A model generated the notes under the pieces. The model saw nothing but the letters and a program-made list of their open reading frames with translations, was not told where the DNA came from and ran no database searches. Shown in pieces: positions 30,216 to 38,828 of a stretch of DNA of 40,695 nucleotides (position 1 is the first letter of the stretch; each line of letters opens with the position of its first letter). This DNA comes from a virus. The translations under genes were made by a program, and so were the position numbers. Location of the stretch: the IMG/VR virus record IMGVR_UViG_3300046642_000376, positions 1-40,695 of that record, one strand, 5' to 3'.

Positions 30216-31821
30216 CGCCAGGCTTCCAGCCGGCCTGCGCGAGCGCGGCCCGCAGCTTGTCGGGGTCGAGCATCGCGCCGTACTGCAGCAGCCCCTTCTC
30301 CCGCAGAATGTCCAGCGGGCCACCCTGATACTTCAGGCCTTTGAATTTCCGCACGCCTTCCCAGAACGTCGCGAATTTCGGGTTCTGCGTGCGCGACGGA
30401 TCGATCGAGGCGAGCGCGTCCGCGATCAGTTTTTCGTACGTGCCGTAGATGTCGTTGATGTCGAAGCTGCCGCGCAGCGGCACGCCCTCGCGCGCCGCCA
30501 TCAGTGCGCGCAGCCCCTTCACCTGGCTCTGGAAGACTTTGCTGTTGGCACCGAGACCGAAGAGCGCGTGGACGTCGATCGGGATCCGTTCGTTGCCGAC
30601 CATAAACTCGGCCATCGCGTTCGCCTTCGGACTCCCGAGCGGCAAGTCTTGATAGACGCGGTTGATGTTCGGCACCTTGGAGGGCGCCATCGTGATCGGG
30701 TTCGGGGTGAGGTTCTGCGCGATTTCCTCTGTCATCACCGGGTTCGGGCCATGCTCCAGCATGTAGAGCAGCGCCGCGACCGACTCGCGCGTGTTGTTCG
30801 GCACGCCGGTCTTCGGTGACGTCGCGCCCCAGAGCCGCGACCAGGCCATCGCCATGTCCTTGTTGCCGCCAAACGAATGGATCAGTTCTTGGCTCGGCCC
30901 TTCCCAGTTCGCGTTGTTCGACATCTTGTCGCCGTGCTCTAAGAACCACTTGATGCGATCGATCACTTCCGGTTTCAGCTCGTAGGGCGCGCCCTGCGGA
31001 CCAGGCAGCACGCCCTCCGCGAGCGACCCCAGCGCGTCCGGCGGCTGCGGGATGTACAGCGCGGGCGCCACCGTCTTCTTCCTCGACATTCTCGGTTTAC
31101 GGCTCGGCCCCATGCCGGCCATGTCATCAAACGCGCCTGGCTCGATGACCGATCCCTCTGGCAGACCTGGCCGATCAGCCATCGACCGCCCGAGGGTCTC
31201 GTTGAGCAGACTATCGCTCCCGAGGTGCGAGAAGGGCCGCTTCACCCGCGCCGCTTGCTTCAGGATCGACTGCTCTTCTGGCGTCGCGAGGATCACGCTC
31301 GGCGCCGCCGCCGCCTCGCCCTCCGCGAGCGCGGAGAGCGGTCCCCGCAGCAGGGGATCGGCCGCTTTCGTCATCGCCGCGTCTTCGGCGAGCGCCCCGA
31401 TCTTGCCGAGGCCACCGCCAGGCATGAGGCCGACGCCCATCGTGGACTGCTGCTGGACGGATGGTGGTTGATCGTCGCCGCCGATCACCCGCCGGACCAC
31501 ATCCGCAACGGAGTCTCCTCCAGTCGCCAGGTTCAGCGGTTCGTTGTACCGCTCCCCGAGCCGAGACGGCCCGATCGTCGCCTCGTGTGGGGGTCCGATC
31601 GTCTGCGCCTTTTGCAGAATCGAGACGAGCGGATCCGTCGTCTGCGGCGGCTGGTTCGGTCCCTGATTCTGCTGCGGGGTGGTCGGGTGCGAGGGCATCG
31701 GCGTGATCTGCCGCCGCAACGGGTTCACGGGAACGTGCCCCGGCATCATGGGCGGCTCGCCCTGGCCGGCGAGCTGCGCCAGGATCTGCTGGAGGATGGG
31801 ATCATCGTACGGCTCGGGCAT
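30106..31821 (-). CDS. Uncharacterised 571-aa late protein with conserved central domain
   Basis: ATG 31821, with an acidic/Pro-rich first 110 residues. The conserved-looking part spans about residues 285-540: ELKPEVIDRIKWFLEHGDK, NANWEGPSQELIHSFGGNKD, AMAWSRLWGATSPKTGVPNN, ESVAALLYMLEHG, and ERIPIDVHALFGLGANSKVF. The GATSP-x-T...N pattern recalls helix-hairpin-helix proteins of DNA glycosylase type seen in phages, but I cannot confirm catalytic residues. Its position between the portal group and the scaffold suggests a virion protein or maturation enzyme. It ends overlapping the inverted plus-strand gene. Confidence 0.55.
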   Translation of the reverse strand: MPEPYDDPILQQILAQLAGQGEPPMMPGHVPVNPLRRQITPMPSHPTTPQQNQGPNQPPQTTDPLVSILQKAQTIGPPHEATIGPSRLGERYNEPLNLATGGDSVADVVRRVIGGDDQPPSVQQQSTMGVGLMPGGGLGKIGALAEDAAMTKAADPLLRGPLSALAEGEAAAAPSVILATPEEQSILKQAARVKRPFSHLGSDSLLNETLGRSMADRPGLPEGSVIEPGAFDDMAGMGPSRKPRMSRKKTVAPALYIPQPPDALGSLAEGVLPGPQGAPYELKPEVIDRIKWFLEHGDKMSNNANWEGPSQELIHSFGGNKDMAMAWSRLWGATSPKTGVPNNTRESVAALLYMLEHGPNPVMTEEIAQNLTPNPITMAPSKVPNINRVYQDLPLGSPKANAMAEFMVGNERIPIDVHALFGLGANSKVFQSQVKGLRALMAAREGVPLRGSFDINDIYGTYEKLIADALASIDPSRTQNPKFATFWEGVRKFKGLKYQGGPLDILREKGLLQYGAMLDPDKLRAALAQAGWKPGAIAGLLATMAAGQEQSDQSGEAGAADGATPQPQGEQ

Positions 31822-31824
31822 GAT

Positions 31825-32022
31825 CTACGGCCGGTCCTGTCTCGGCGTCACAAACAGCGCGGGACGCCCACACGTTGAGCAGACGAGGTGACCCGAGGGC
31901 CGCGAGACAAACTCGACCGACCCGCACAGGCACGGGGCCAGCTCAGGACCGTCCTGGGCGCCCCATATCGGCCTGGAGGACGCGGCATTTGCACTTGACG
32001 GCCCAGAGCCTTCCGTTCCCAT
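31825..32022 (-). CDS. Zinc-ribbon protein, 65 aa
   Basis: ATG 32022 with AGGAG eight bases upstream. The first 30 residues are low-complexity; CLCGSVEF (around Cys31-33) and CSTCGRPALF form a four-cysteine ribbon. It overlaps the end of the upstream gene by 80 bases in another frame, so either the true start is later or this is a nested arrangement. It ends three bases before the 571-aa gene begins. Confidence 0.5.
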   Translation of the reverse strand: MGTEGSGPSSANAASSRPIWGAQDGPELAPCLCGSVEFVSRPSGHLVCSTCGRPALFVTPRQDRP

Positions 32023-32200
32023 CGTTGTCTCCTAGAAACGAGTTGTCGCAGGCCTTGCAGACGAGCACGATCCCGTGCCGCTGCGCGATTTCGTGAAAAC
32101 TCGCGAGCTGCATCATCTCGGCGGCACTGATCGTCGTGACTTCCTGGCGCTGCGGGATGATGCCGCCGCCGGGAAGGTGCAAGAGCGGGTGATCAGCCAA
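31943..32200 (-). CDS. Cysteine-motif late protein, 85 aa
   Basis: TTG 32200 overlaps the end of the upstream gene by eight bases; an ATG at 32284 would overlap by 92. ADHPLLHLPGGGIIPQRQEV begins the protein, then SAAEMMQLASFHEIAQRHGI (a helix) and C-x2-C (CKAC) with CKC at the end, a zinc ribbon. The function is unknown. Confidence 0.55.
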   Translation of the reverse strand: MADHPLLHLPGGGIIPQRQEVTTISAAEMMQLASFHEIAQRHGIVLVCKACDNSFLGDNDGNGRLWAVKCKCRVLQADMGRPGRS

Positions 32201-32699
32201 GGTCTTCTCGCAGTTTTCGGACTTCGGCGGGGCTGAGCACCTCATTGAACGTAGGGCCAAGCTCCAGTTTGATATTTCCGACATGATCAGGCTCCTCGTG
32301 GTGCGGAGCGGCCGATCGCGAGAGCAGAATGCGCGCGTTTTCGAGGGTGTACGGGTCCATGTAGCCCTTGGGGTTCGGAATGCCGGCCGGGTCGATGTCG
32401 GTGCCAGGCATCGGACAGAATTTTTCCTTCAGCTCCAGGCCCGCCGACGCCATGAGCTGCCGCCGCTCGGTGTGCGAGTAGACTTTCACCGGTCGCGGGC
32501 CGTAATTCTCCAACGTGATCCCGCCGGGGATGCTGTCGGTCTCGATAGAGTGCGACTGTGACTGCTCCACGCGTGTGGAGGTCGTGGGGAGCGCGCAATC
32601 GGGACAGAGCGTCGTGAAGTTCCCAGCTTTCACGAACTGATCACCCGACCAGCCACAGTCGCAGCGGCGACGCTCGATCGTTGCGACGCGCACTCTCAT
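32193..32699 (-). CDS. Conserved zinc-ribbon phage protein, 168 aa
   Basis: ATG 32699 overlaps the upstream stop (ATGA). N-terminal ribbon: CDCGWSG, then CPDCALPT. The middle reads ENYGPRPVKVYSHTERRQLM, then MPGTDIDPAGIPNPKGYMDP and TLENARILLSR, a pattern found in many uncultured phages in the portal-capsid interval. The C-terminus is helical (NEVLSPAEVRKLREDLG). Its role may be in capsid assembly or packaging; it is not characterised. Confidence 0.65.
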   Translation of the reverse strand: MRVRVATIERRRCDCGWSGDQFVKAGNFTTLCPDCALPTTSTRVEQSQSHSIETDSIPGGITLENYGPRPVKVYSHTERRQLMASAGLELKEKFCPMPGTDIDPAGIPNPKGYMDPYTLENARILLSRSAAPHHEEPDHVGNIKLELGPTFNEVLSPAEVRKLREDLG

Positions 32700-32896
32700 T
32701 GCGTGCTCAGCTCTCGATAAATGCGGAGCATGGTTTCGATCGCTCCATCGCGTACGAATACGCGCTTCCGCGTTCGCCTGAAACGCGCGAGGATTTTTGG
32801 CTCCAGCTCACGAAATCGCGGCAGCTCACGAGCGTTCTTCAGCGCCGCCGACGCGATGCCGCGATACCGTTCGTCCCGCGCCTTCTCGTCCGTCAT
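32696..32896 (-). CDS. Small basic helical protein, 66 aa
   Basis: ATG 32896 overlaps the upstream stop. It is all helical and charged (DEKARDERYRGIASAALKNA; ILARFRRTRKRVFVRDGAIE; MLRIYRELS). No domain. It may bind DNA or a capsid partner. Both ends are coupled by four-base overlaps. Confidence 0.6.
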   Translation of the reverse strand: MTDEKARDERYRGIASAALKNARELPRFRELEPKILARFRRTRKRVFVRDGAIETMLRIYRELSTQ

Positions 32897-33066
32897 GCGC
32901 TCTGCTCCAGAGGCTCGAGAATTTTCAACACCGCTTCGATTTCACGAAGGTCCGACGCGCAATCTTGGACACCGTGCCAGTCGGCGACATCCACCTTGCT
33001 CAGCAAGTCGGCGATGATAATTTCGCGTCGCTTCCGCAGGTGCGCGATCGTGACGGCGATGTTCAT
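32893..33066 (-). CDS. Small coiled-coil protein, 57 aa
   Basis: ATG 33066 overlaps the upstream stop, which rejects a longer extension. It is helical throughout (MNIAVTIAHLRKRREIIIAD, LREIEAVLKILEPL). Proteins of this size and shape often sit between portal and capsid genes. The role is unknown. Confidence 0.6.
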   Translation of the reverse strand: MNIAVTIAHLRKRREIIIADLLSKVDVADWHGVQDCASDLREIEAVLKILEPLEQSA

Positions 33067-33293
33067 GCGGTCTTCTTCTGGCGCGCGGGCACCTCGCGTA
33101 TCTGGCAAGCCTTCGCGTGTCGAATTTCGACGCCGACCCGCCGGTACCATTCACCGTTGCCGATCGCGCGGCGACAGCGCGAGCACTGCAGCTTGCGCGA
33201 CCCGTCGTGCTGGTCGTAGCCGGCGCCGTGCGCGGCGCAGAGACCGTCGGGTTCCGCCAGGGCGACGCAGCCCTTGCGAATGCACGACGTCAC
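33063..33293 (-). CDS. Zinc-finger-like protein, 76 aa
   Basis: GTG 33293 overlaps the portal stop (GTGA). Cysteines: CIRKGC, CAAHG, CSRC, and a late CQ; likely one or two zinc sites. Positive C-terminus (VPARQKKTA). Translation is coupled to the portal gene. Confidence 0.6.
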   Translation of the reverse strand: MTSCIRKGCVALAEPDGLCAAHGAGYDQHDGSRKLQCSRCRRAIGNGEWYRRVGVEIRHAKACQIREVPARQKKTA

Positions 33294-35692
33294 TGCAGCC
33301 TCCCCACGCCTGGCGCCGTCGGGCCAGGTGGGCCGCTTTCCGCTTCGCTCGGATGAATGCGCTGCGCCCGCGCCATCGCGCCTGGCGCGTTCGGCAAGCC
33401 GCCAGAATGCCCCGCTGAGTGCTGGTTGATCGGCGTGCCAGGCGTCATCGGCCCGCCGTGCTCGGGCTGCGGCGCCGGCCCTGGCGGCGGCGGCTCAGTG
33501 CTCGTCGCCATCTGGAGCAGCGACATGAGCATCGGCGCGAGCTGCGGGTTCAGGAAGTCGTCGCCCTTGAATGCGAAGCTGACACTCGGCTTCTCGGGCG
33601 GCGGCGGCGGCGGCGGCGGCGCGGGCGGGTTGATCGTTTTCGCCGGGTCGTGCCCGAAGGACCGCAGCACCGGCTTGAGCAGCTCCGAGCGATTGACGAG
33701 CGGATCCTTGCCGGCCAGGTTGTAGAGCGTGAGCTGCTGCTGGCGGTCGCGCGCCGCGTCTACGAACAGCTGCGAGTCGGGCTTGATGTCGTAGAGGTAC
33801 CGCCCGCTGATCTTCTGCGCGTTCCACACGGCCAACGTCCGCGCGCCGTCGTCGCCCGTGATGGCGATGTAGTCATCCTGCGTCGCGTAGCGCATCAGGA
33901 GCGCGTCGAGCTTGCGCGCGAGGCCGATGTACCAGTCGATGACGCGGCCCTGCTCTTTGCCGTTGCGCGCGGAGACGGCGGCGGCGACAGTCGCTGTCTC
34001 AGTCGCTGAGCGGACTGTTGATTCTGGTGTGCCCGCCTGGTTGCCGCCGATGCCGAGGGTCTCGTCCACTTCATGTTTGATGTTCGACTCGGTGCGGTAG
34101 TCGTCGGCCGTGCCTTGGATCTGCGCCGTCGTGTCCATGATGCGCTTCGACCCACCCGCGAGGCGCCCTTCTTGGACGAGGATGACCGTGCCCGGTTCGC
34201 CGTTTTTGATTTGGTCAATTTCGGTGTCTCCGAAGGCGCCCTCGTCCACCAGGAGCTTGCCGATCGCGCCGTCGCGGAGCTGAATCTTCTGCCGGCGAAA
34301 CGTCGATAGCTCTTTCTGGCTCGCGTCGGTGAACGCGGAGTCGGCCGGCGGATACGGCGAGTCAGCCAGGTCGCGGATCGTCAGCACATGGTACGGAAAT
34401 CCGATCATCGAGTCGTCGGTGAGCTGGCCGCGATCGTCAAAGCTCTGGTCGGGCGAGTCGCGATGCACGACCGGCCGGTCGCGGATCCCGTCGATGAACA
34501 CGAGCTGCCGCATCTTGAGCGGGTGCTTCTCGTTCGCGTCGAAGAGACTCGCCTTGTAGGTCACCTCGACGCCATGCACCAGCCCGCCCGTTTTCGAGCG
34601 CGTGTTGCTGTCGGCGTCGTACTTGAACAGGCGATCGTCTTCGGTGCCGCCGTTGCCGACGTCGTCGGGGTCGAGGTTGAACATCTCGCAGATTTGCTGC
34701 GGCGCCGCGAAAAAATCCATCCCCTGCCAGGCGGCGTCTTCGTCGTAGCGCGTCGAGTGCAGGTTCGCGTCGAACAAAAACTTTTTTGGCGAGAGCCGGC
34801 GCGCTTCGTACCATTCGTAGATCGGCACATGAATCTGCTGCGGCGGGCCGACCTGGCCCATCGCGACGGGCGACGTGCCCGGTTGCGTGAGCGGCTGCGT
34901 CACGACGCGGTAGCAGACTTTTGCGACCCCGATGCCGGCCCAGGCGAGCACGTCGAACAGCAGCTCGTCCGTCAGGCGCACCGCGTTGATGCCGTCGCGG
35001 CCGAGGTACCAGTTCAGCACCGCCTGCTTGAGCGACACCGTCGCCTCTGCCGGCGGCGTGGGCGGGCCTTGGGGTAACCCAGGCGGCATCCCCGGCGCGG
35101 CGCCTGGGGGCATCCCTGGCGGTCCTGGGGGCGGTCCTGGGGGCATCCCCGGCGGCATCCCTGGAGCCATACCGGGGGGTGGGACGGGCGCGCCGCTTGG
35201 AGGTCCGGCCATGCCGCTCGGGGGAGGGAGGCCAGGAACTGCCGGCGCGCCCGCACCAGGGGGACCGCCAGGGGGTGCTGGCGGGGGCGGGGGGAGCGGG
35301 AGCTGATTCGACGCGGGGCCACGCGGCGTCAGGATCATCTCGGGCGAGCGATAGAACAGCTGGCCGATCTTGGAATGCACGTTCCGAAAGTGCAGCATGA
35401 TCTTGAGCAGCACCGGGCCGGCTTTGACTTCCGGCAGGTACGACCGCAGCAGCACGTCCCAGGTCTGCTCGGTCTCCTTCCGACGCTGCGTCGCCTGCTC
35501 GATGCGCGTGTGCCACTGCGCGACGTCCTCCTCGTCCATCGGGATCTGGACGAGGTTCTGCCCTGGCCCGCCTTGCGGCATCAGCGCGCCGCTGCCGCTC
35601 TCGTTGTGCAGCTCCCCGTCGAGCTTCGCGATGCTGAGCGAGCCGGCGTCGCTGCCGGGGGAACTGCCTTGACCGGTGGGTGGTGGATACAT
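33290..35692 (-). CDS. Portal protein with internal proline-rich insertion, 800 aa
   Basis: ATG 35692 overlaps the upstream stop. The N-terminal helical part (DEEDVAQWHTRIEQATQRRK, VHSKIGQLFYRSPEMILTPR) and the core (LNWYLGRDGINAVRLTDELL, VPIYEWYEARRLSPKKFLFD, DEDAAWQGMDFF) are those of podovirus portals. Residues about 132-215 (35048-35299) are a Pro/Gly/Met run (PPPPPAP, GMPPGMPPGP) splitting the fold between 'stem' segments. A second proline run sits near residue 740. The portal forms the DNA gate and binds terminase and adaptor. Confidence 0.75.
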   Translation of the reverse strand: MYPPPTGQGSSPGSDAGSLSIAKLDGELHNESGSGALMPQGGPGQNLVQIPMDEEDVAQWHTRIEQATQRRKETEQTWDVLLRSYLPEVKAGPVLLKIMLHFRNVHSKIGQLFYRSPEMILTPRGPASNQLPLPPPPPAPPGGPPGAGAPAVPGLPPPSGMAGPPSGAPVPPPGMAPGMPPGMPPGPPPGPPGMPPGAAPGMPPGLPQGPPTPPAEATVSLKQAVLNWYLGRDGINAVRLTDELLFDVLAWAGIGVAKVCYRVVTQPLTQPGTSPVAMGQVGPPQQIHVPIYEWYEARRLSPKKFLFDANLHSTRYDEDAAWQGMDFFAAPQQICEMFNLDPDDVGNGGTEDDRLFKYDADSNTRSKTGGLVHGVEVTYKASLFDANEKHPLKMRQLVFIDGIRDRPVVHRDSPDQSFDDRGQLTDDSMIGFPYHVLTIRDLADSPYPPADSAFTDASQKELSTFRRQKIQLRDGAIGKLLVDEGAFGDTEIDQIKNGEPGTVILVQEGRLAGGSKRIMDTTAQIQGTADDYRTESNIKHEVDETLGIGGNQAGTPESTVRSATETATVAAAVSARNGKEQGRVIDWYIGLARKLDALLMRYATQDDYIAITGDDGARTLAVWNAQKISGRYLYDIKPDSQLFVDAARDRQQQLTLYNLAGKDPLVNRSELLKPVLRSFGHDPAKTINPPAPPPPPPPPEKPSVSFAFKGDDFLNPQLAPMLMSLLQMATSTEPPPPGPAPQPEHGGPMTPGTPINQHSAGHSGGLPNAPGAMARAQRIHPSEAESGPPGPTAPGVGRLQ

Positions 35693-36069
35693 CAGCGTCC
35701 ATTCAGCTGCTGGAGCAGCGCGCCCAGCACGTTCGTTTGATGCGAGGGCGCCATCGGCGGCTGCGCGAGGAGCGTGTCGTTCTCGCCGACCCACATCCCG
35801 CCGTCTCGTGGCCCGCGCGAGTATTGCGATTCTTGCGAGAAGGTCGGATGGCCGTGCTGCTTGAACGTGTCGGGGAAATGCCCAGGAGGGCCGACGGTGC
35901 CGCGCGACGTCATCAGCCCTGGCGCACGCGGCGCGCCGCCGGTCGCTTTCCAGAAGCCGCGATAGTCGTAGTGCGAGTCGGGATGATCGAGGTCGGTGAT
36001 GCCGTTGCGCTCGACCCAGGCGCGAAAGGCGGTCTCCTCTGCCGGCGTGAGCTGCGTGACTTCAGGCAT
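35692..36069 (-). CDS. Conserved small phage protein (HPDSHYDYRGFWK motif), 125 aa
   Basis: ATG 36069 overlaps the upstream gene by eight bases. NGITDLDHPDSHYDYRGFWK, then a GHFPDTFKQHGHPTFSQESQ segment, is a highly recognisable signature of small proteins in many phage head gene groups. The function is not known; a head-assembly role is likely. It ends overlapping the portal start by one base. Confidence 0.75.
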   Translation of the reverse strand: MPEVTQLTPAEETAFRAWVERNGITDLDHPDSHYDYRGFWKATGGAPRAPGLMTSRGTVGPPGHFPDTFKQHGHPTFSQESQYSRGPRDGGMWVGENDTLLAQPPMAPSHQTNVLGALLQQLNGR

Positions 36070-36331
36070 CACGCTCCTTCGCCTGCGCCGGCTCCGTCGC
36101 CGTCTGCTGCGCGAGTCGGATCTGCTCATACGTGCGGCCGACCGCGTGCTCCAGCCGTAGGATCGTGTCGTTCCAGACTTCGCCGCAATCGACGTACTCG
36201 ACCAGGAGGCGCACGAGGTCTTCCGCGTCGGACACGCGGATCGCGACCACCGGCTCATCGTCGGCCGTCCGCAGCGCGCTGTGACACGCGCGGCAGCGCA
36301 TCGTCGCGACGCCGTCGAGGTACGTGTCCAT
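36062..36331 (-). CDS. Small late protein with CxxC, 89 aa
   Basis: ATG 36331 overlaps the TerL stop by one base. CRACH at 13-17 suggests a metal site; the helical C-terminus (AEDLVRLLVEYVDCGEVWND; GRTYEQIRLAQQT) may be a coiled coil. It is coupled to TerL, so it may take part in packaging. The family is unknown. Confidence 0.6.
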   Translation of the reverse strand: MDTYLDGVATMRCRACHSALRTADDEPVVAIRVSDAEDLVRLLVEYVDCGEVWNDTILRLEHAVGRTYEQIRLAQQTATEPAQAKERDA

Positions 36332-37977
36332 CACATCACCTGGCCTGGGGCGCGCCGGCCGACCAGCCATTCGTTCATCATCGCGCGCGGCGAGTCTTTC
36401 GGAATCGGCGTCGGCGCCGGCTTGAGCACGCGCGGCGAGGGGCGCGCCATCAGGCCGCTGCGGATCGCGTGCGCGGCCTGGTCGTCCTGGCCGTCCGCGA
36501 TGTCTTCAGGGTTGTCCTCGTCCTCGACCAGCGAGGCCAGCGTGCGGACGGCGAAGGCGCAGCGCGGATGAATCAGCAGCCACGGTGATCCGTCCGGCGC
36601 CATCTGGAGCCAGTGCCGCACGCGGCCCCACCCCTGCACCGGGTCGGTGTTATCGCACCAGACCGGCAGGCCCGAGCGCGCGAACGTGTCGGCGTACGAC
36701 TCGCCGGCCAGGCCCGCGCCTTTCTCCATCTCGGTGTGCCCCACCGTGCGCCCGAGCACGCCGTGTGCGTCGTCGCGCGCGTACGCTGACTGCCGCTTGA
36801 TTTCCGCCGCGACGGAGGCTGCGACGCGTTTCGGCTCAAACAGAATTTCGTCGTAGAGGTAGACGCGCCCGTTCGGGAAGATGAACGCGAACACCGCGTA
36901 CGCTACGTCGCCCCAGCGGACCCAGCGTTCGATCTTGCAGCCGCGTGGCAAGTCGGTGATCGTCTGCACATGGCCGGCTTCGGAAAATTCGCCGAAGAAC
37001 TGACCGACGATCGCCGACCAGTCGCCGTCGAGCAGCTGCCGGCGGCGGTCCTCGTCGTACGCGTAGAGCCGCTTCTCGTAGTTCGTGTACGTGCCGTCCG
37101 CGTCCATGAGGTGCGGGTTGTCGTACAAGCTGGCTTTGATGAACGTGTAGTCGTTCGGGTCGTAGCGGGGGTTCTCTTCAGGCTGGACGTTTTTCTCGAT
37201 GAAGTGCGAGACGCAATACTGGTGCGCGGGACCGCCAGGGTTCGTCGTCAGAATCATGCGCGAGATGCGATGGTGCCGCTTCTCGTCGTTGCGGAGCCGG
37301 CCGGCGATACCGACGATCTGTTTTTTCAGCAGCCGCGTCGCTTCGTCCCCGCCGAAGAGGTCGTACTCTTCGCTCAGGTACCGCTCTTCGTCGCCGATCG
37401 AGTTGACGTGTCCGAAGATGATCTTCGATCCGGTCGTTTCGCAGACGAGCGCAGGCGGTTGCTTGCCGAGCGAGAGAATTTTGCGGCCCGCCGCCTGGTT
37501 GATGTTGATGACTTCGCGTTCCAGCTTGTCGAGATGCGTGCGGCGTAACTCCTCCAGCTCGCGGCGCACGATCAGCGTGCGGAAATCCTCGTACATCAGC
37601 GAACAACGCAACGCTTCCCAGCGGAGACCGAAACTTTTCGAGCCGCCGGCTGATCCGCCCCAGAGGATGTTCGGTGTCGTCGCCGCGTGCAGCGTGACGC
37701 CCTTCGGCGTCGGGTGATAGAGCCACTTCGCGTCGTTCGCGTCCGCGACGCCGGCCAGTTTTCCATCACGCGTGAACCCGAGGCCGTAGCGGTAGCGATC
37801 GGTGCGGAGATATTTCGTAATCTGCGCGGCGGTCCAGTGATGCCCGTGCAGCCAGCGTTTCCAGTGCAGATCCGTCCACGTCGAGACCGCCGGCCAGAGC
37901 AGCGTGCCCTTCGGCGGCGTGAATTTGACTTGCGGAGTGTGGGCGCGAAGATCGACCGAGGGGGACAGCGGGCGCAC
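36331..37977 (-). CDS. terL: Terminase large subunit (ATPase and nuclease)
   Basis: Packages DNA into proheads using ATP and cuts the concatemer. Walker A is GGSAGGSKS at 107-115, Walker B is YDLFGGDEA at 205-213 with catalytic Glu212, and coupling motif TTN is at 244-246. The nuclease shows GDVAYAVF (Asp357), a second strand with YLYDEILF (Asp376), and DGQDDQAAHAIRSGL (Asp498/499, His503). The start is GTG 37977, three bases after the upstream stop. About 100 residues precede Walker A, longer than usual; they include a helical WTAAQITKYL segment that could be an extra DNA- or portal-binding part. No separate small terminase is identified. Confidence 0.9.
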   Translation of the reverse strand: MRPLSPSVDLRAHTPQVKFTPPKGTLLWPAVSTWTDLHWKRWLHGHHWTAAQITKYLRTDRYRYGLGFTRDGKLAGVADANDAKWLYHPTPKGVTLHAATTPNILWGGSAGGSKSFGLRWEALRCSLMYEDFRTLIVRRELEELRRTHLDKLEREVININQAAGRKILSLGKQPPALVCETTGSKIIFGHVNSIGDEERYLSEEYDLFGGDEATRLLKKQIVGIAGRLRNDEKRHHRISRMILTTNPGGPAHQYCVSHFIEKNVQPEENPRYDPNDYTFIKASLYDNPHLMDADGTYTNYEKRLYAYDEDRRRQLLDGDWSAIVGQFFGEFSEAGHVQTITDLPRGCKIERWVRWGDVAYAVFAFIFPNGRVYLYDEILFEPKRVAASVAAEIKRQSAYARDDAHGVLGRTVGHTEMEKGAGLAGESYADTFARSGLPVWCDNTDPVQGWGRVRHWLQMAPDGSPWLLIHPRCAFAVRTLASLVEDEDNPEDIADGQDDQAAHAIRSGLMARPSPRVLKPAPTPIPKDSPRAMMNEWLVGRRAPGQVM

Positions 37978-37980
37978 GAG

Positions 37981-38217
37981 CTAAAACTCGCCGGAATCGT
38001 GGGTGCCGCGTGCGATGTCGTTGGGCTTCATGCGTCTGAGCAGCGCCAGGTGGATCGCGTGCTGCGGGTGGAGCGGCTTCGCGCGGGGGCCGGCGGCGAA
38101 GTCGTGGAGCTGCGTCTTCGACATCGAGAGCAGCCCGCGATTTGCCGGGTTTAGCTTCGACGGTAAGTGCTCCGCGATAGCCGCCGCGACTTGCTGGTTC
38201 CGCGACACGCTCGGCAT
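37981..38217 (-). CDS. Small SMSKxQL-motif protein before terL, 78 aa
   Basis: ATG 38217 with AGGAG seven bases upstream; a longer in-frame start at 38337 lies in the intergenic gap. The sequence SRNQQVAAAIAEHLPSKLNP, LLSMSKTQLHDFA, and LHPQHAIHLALLRRMKPNDI resembles small DUF3008-like phage proteins. It is too short for a usual small terminase (about 150 aa) but lies where that gene would be. The 153-base gap upstream (38218-38370) is the likely site of the late promoter; I see no consensus promoter in it. Confidence 0.65.
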   Translation of the reverse strand: MPSVSRNQQVAAAIAEHLPSKLNPANRGLLSMSKTQLHDFAAGPRAKPLHPQHAIHLALLRRMKPNDIARGTHDSGEF

Positions 38218-38370
38218 CCGGCTGCTCCTGGTGTGAAGCAGGAACACTAAACCCGCGAGGATGCCCGATGCAACGTCTAGACTCTTGGGGATATACCCAG
38301 GGAGCAGGGGGGCTGTGGAAATCTCAACCTGGGGCAAGCTAAGCAGTTCGGCGAGGCCTTCTGGTCGAGG

Positions 38371-38613
38371 TCAGTCGTCGCGATAGGGCATCCAGGCGCC
38401 CCGCGCCTTCGCGAGCGGCGTCATGCGCCGCGTCGTCGCGTGTTGGACGATGGGCGCCGGGAGGTCGGGCGGCGCCGGTCCCTCGCACTCCGCGCAGCGG
38501 TGCAGCGAGCGCACGCCGACGACGGTGATCACGAGCAGCGGCTCGCCGGCCGGAATTTCCCGGTCACAGCGCCCGCAGTAGGTCGGCACGTCCACGCGGG
38601 TCCAGGTTCTCAC
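38371..38613 (-). CDS. Zinc-ribbon protein, 80 aa
   Basis: GTG 38613 overlaps the upstream stop (GTGA). YCGRCDREIPAGEPLLVITV and then HRCAECEGPAPPDLP form a treble-clef-like or zinc-ribbon domain known from many phage proteins. The function is unknown, possibly a regulatory or packaging accessory. It ends before the 153-base gap upstream of terL's small partner gene. Confidence 0.7.
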   Translation of the reverse strand: MRTWTRVDVPTYCGRCDREIPAGEPLLVITVVGVRSLHRCAECEGPAPPDLPAPIVQHATTRRMTPLAKARGAWMPYRDD

Positions 38614-38828
38614 GGCTTGTCTTCCGCGTCGTCAACCCAAACCCATTTTTCCATGGCGAGAAAATGCAGGAGGGCCACGGTGCAGTCAACACACAGGTCC
38701 GCGTTGACGACGATGTGGTTACGGCGAGCGCACTCGTCGCTGACGATCGCGCCCTTCAGCTTCAACCAAAGACCGCCCGAGGCTTCAGGAATCGAGGCGT
38801 GACAGCGGGAACACGAGCGCGTGATCAT
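38610..38828 (-). CDS. Zinc-ribbon protein, 72 aa
   Basis: ATG 38828 overlaps the stop of the initiator gene (ATGA), so I prefer it over ATG 38840. RSCSRCHASIPEASGGLWLK and CVDCTVALLHFLAM carry paired cysteines. It is translationally coupled to the replication protein and to the next zinc-ribbon gene. The role is unknown; a replication accessory is plausible from context. Confidence 0.65.
   Translation of the reverse strand: MITRSCSRCHASIPEASGGLWLKLKGAIVSDECARRNHIVVNADLCVDCTVALLHFLAMEKWVWVDDAEDKP

Noticed and set aside
38337-38345. Near-copy of the TGCTTAGCA operator (one mismatch) before the late block
   Set aside because: No -35 at the matching distance; a single imperfect site may be chance.
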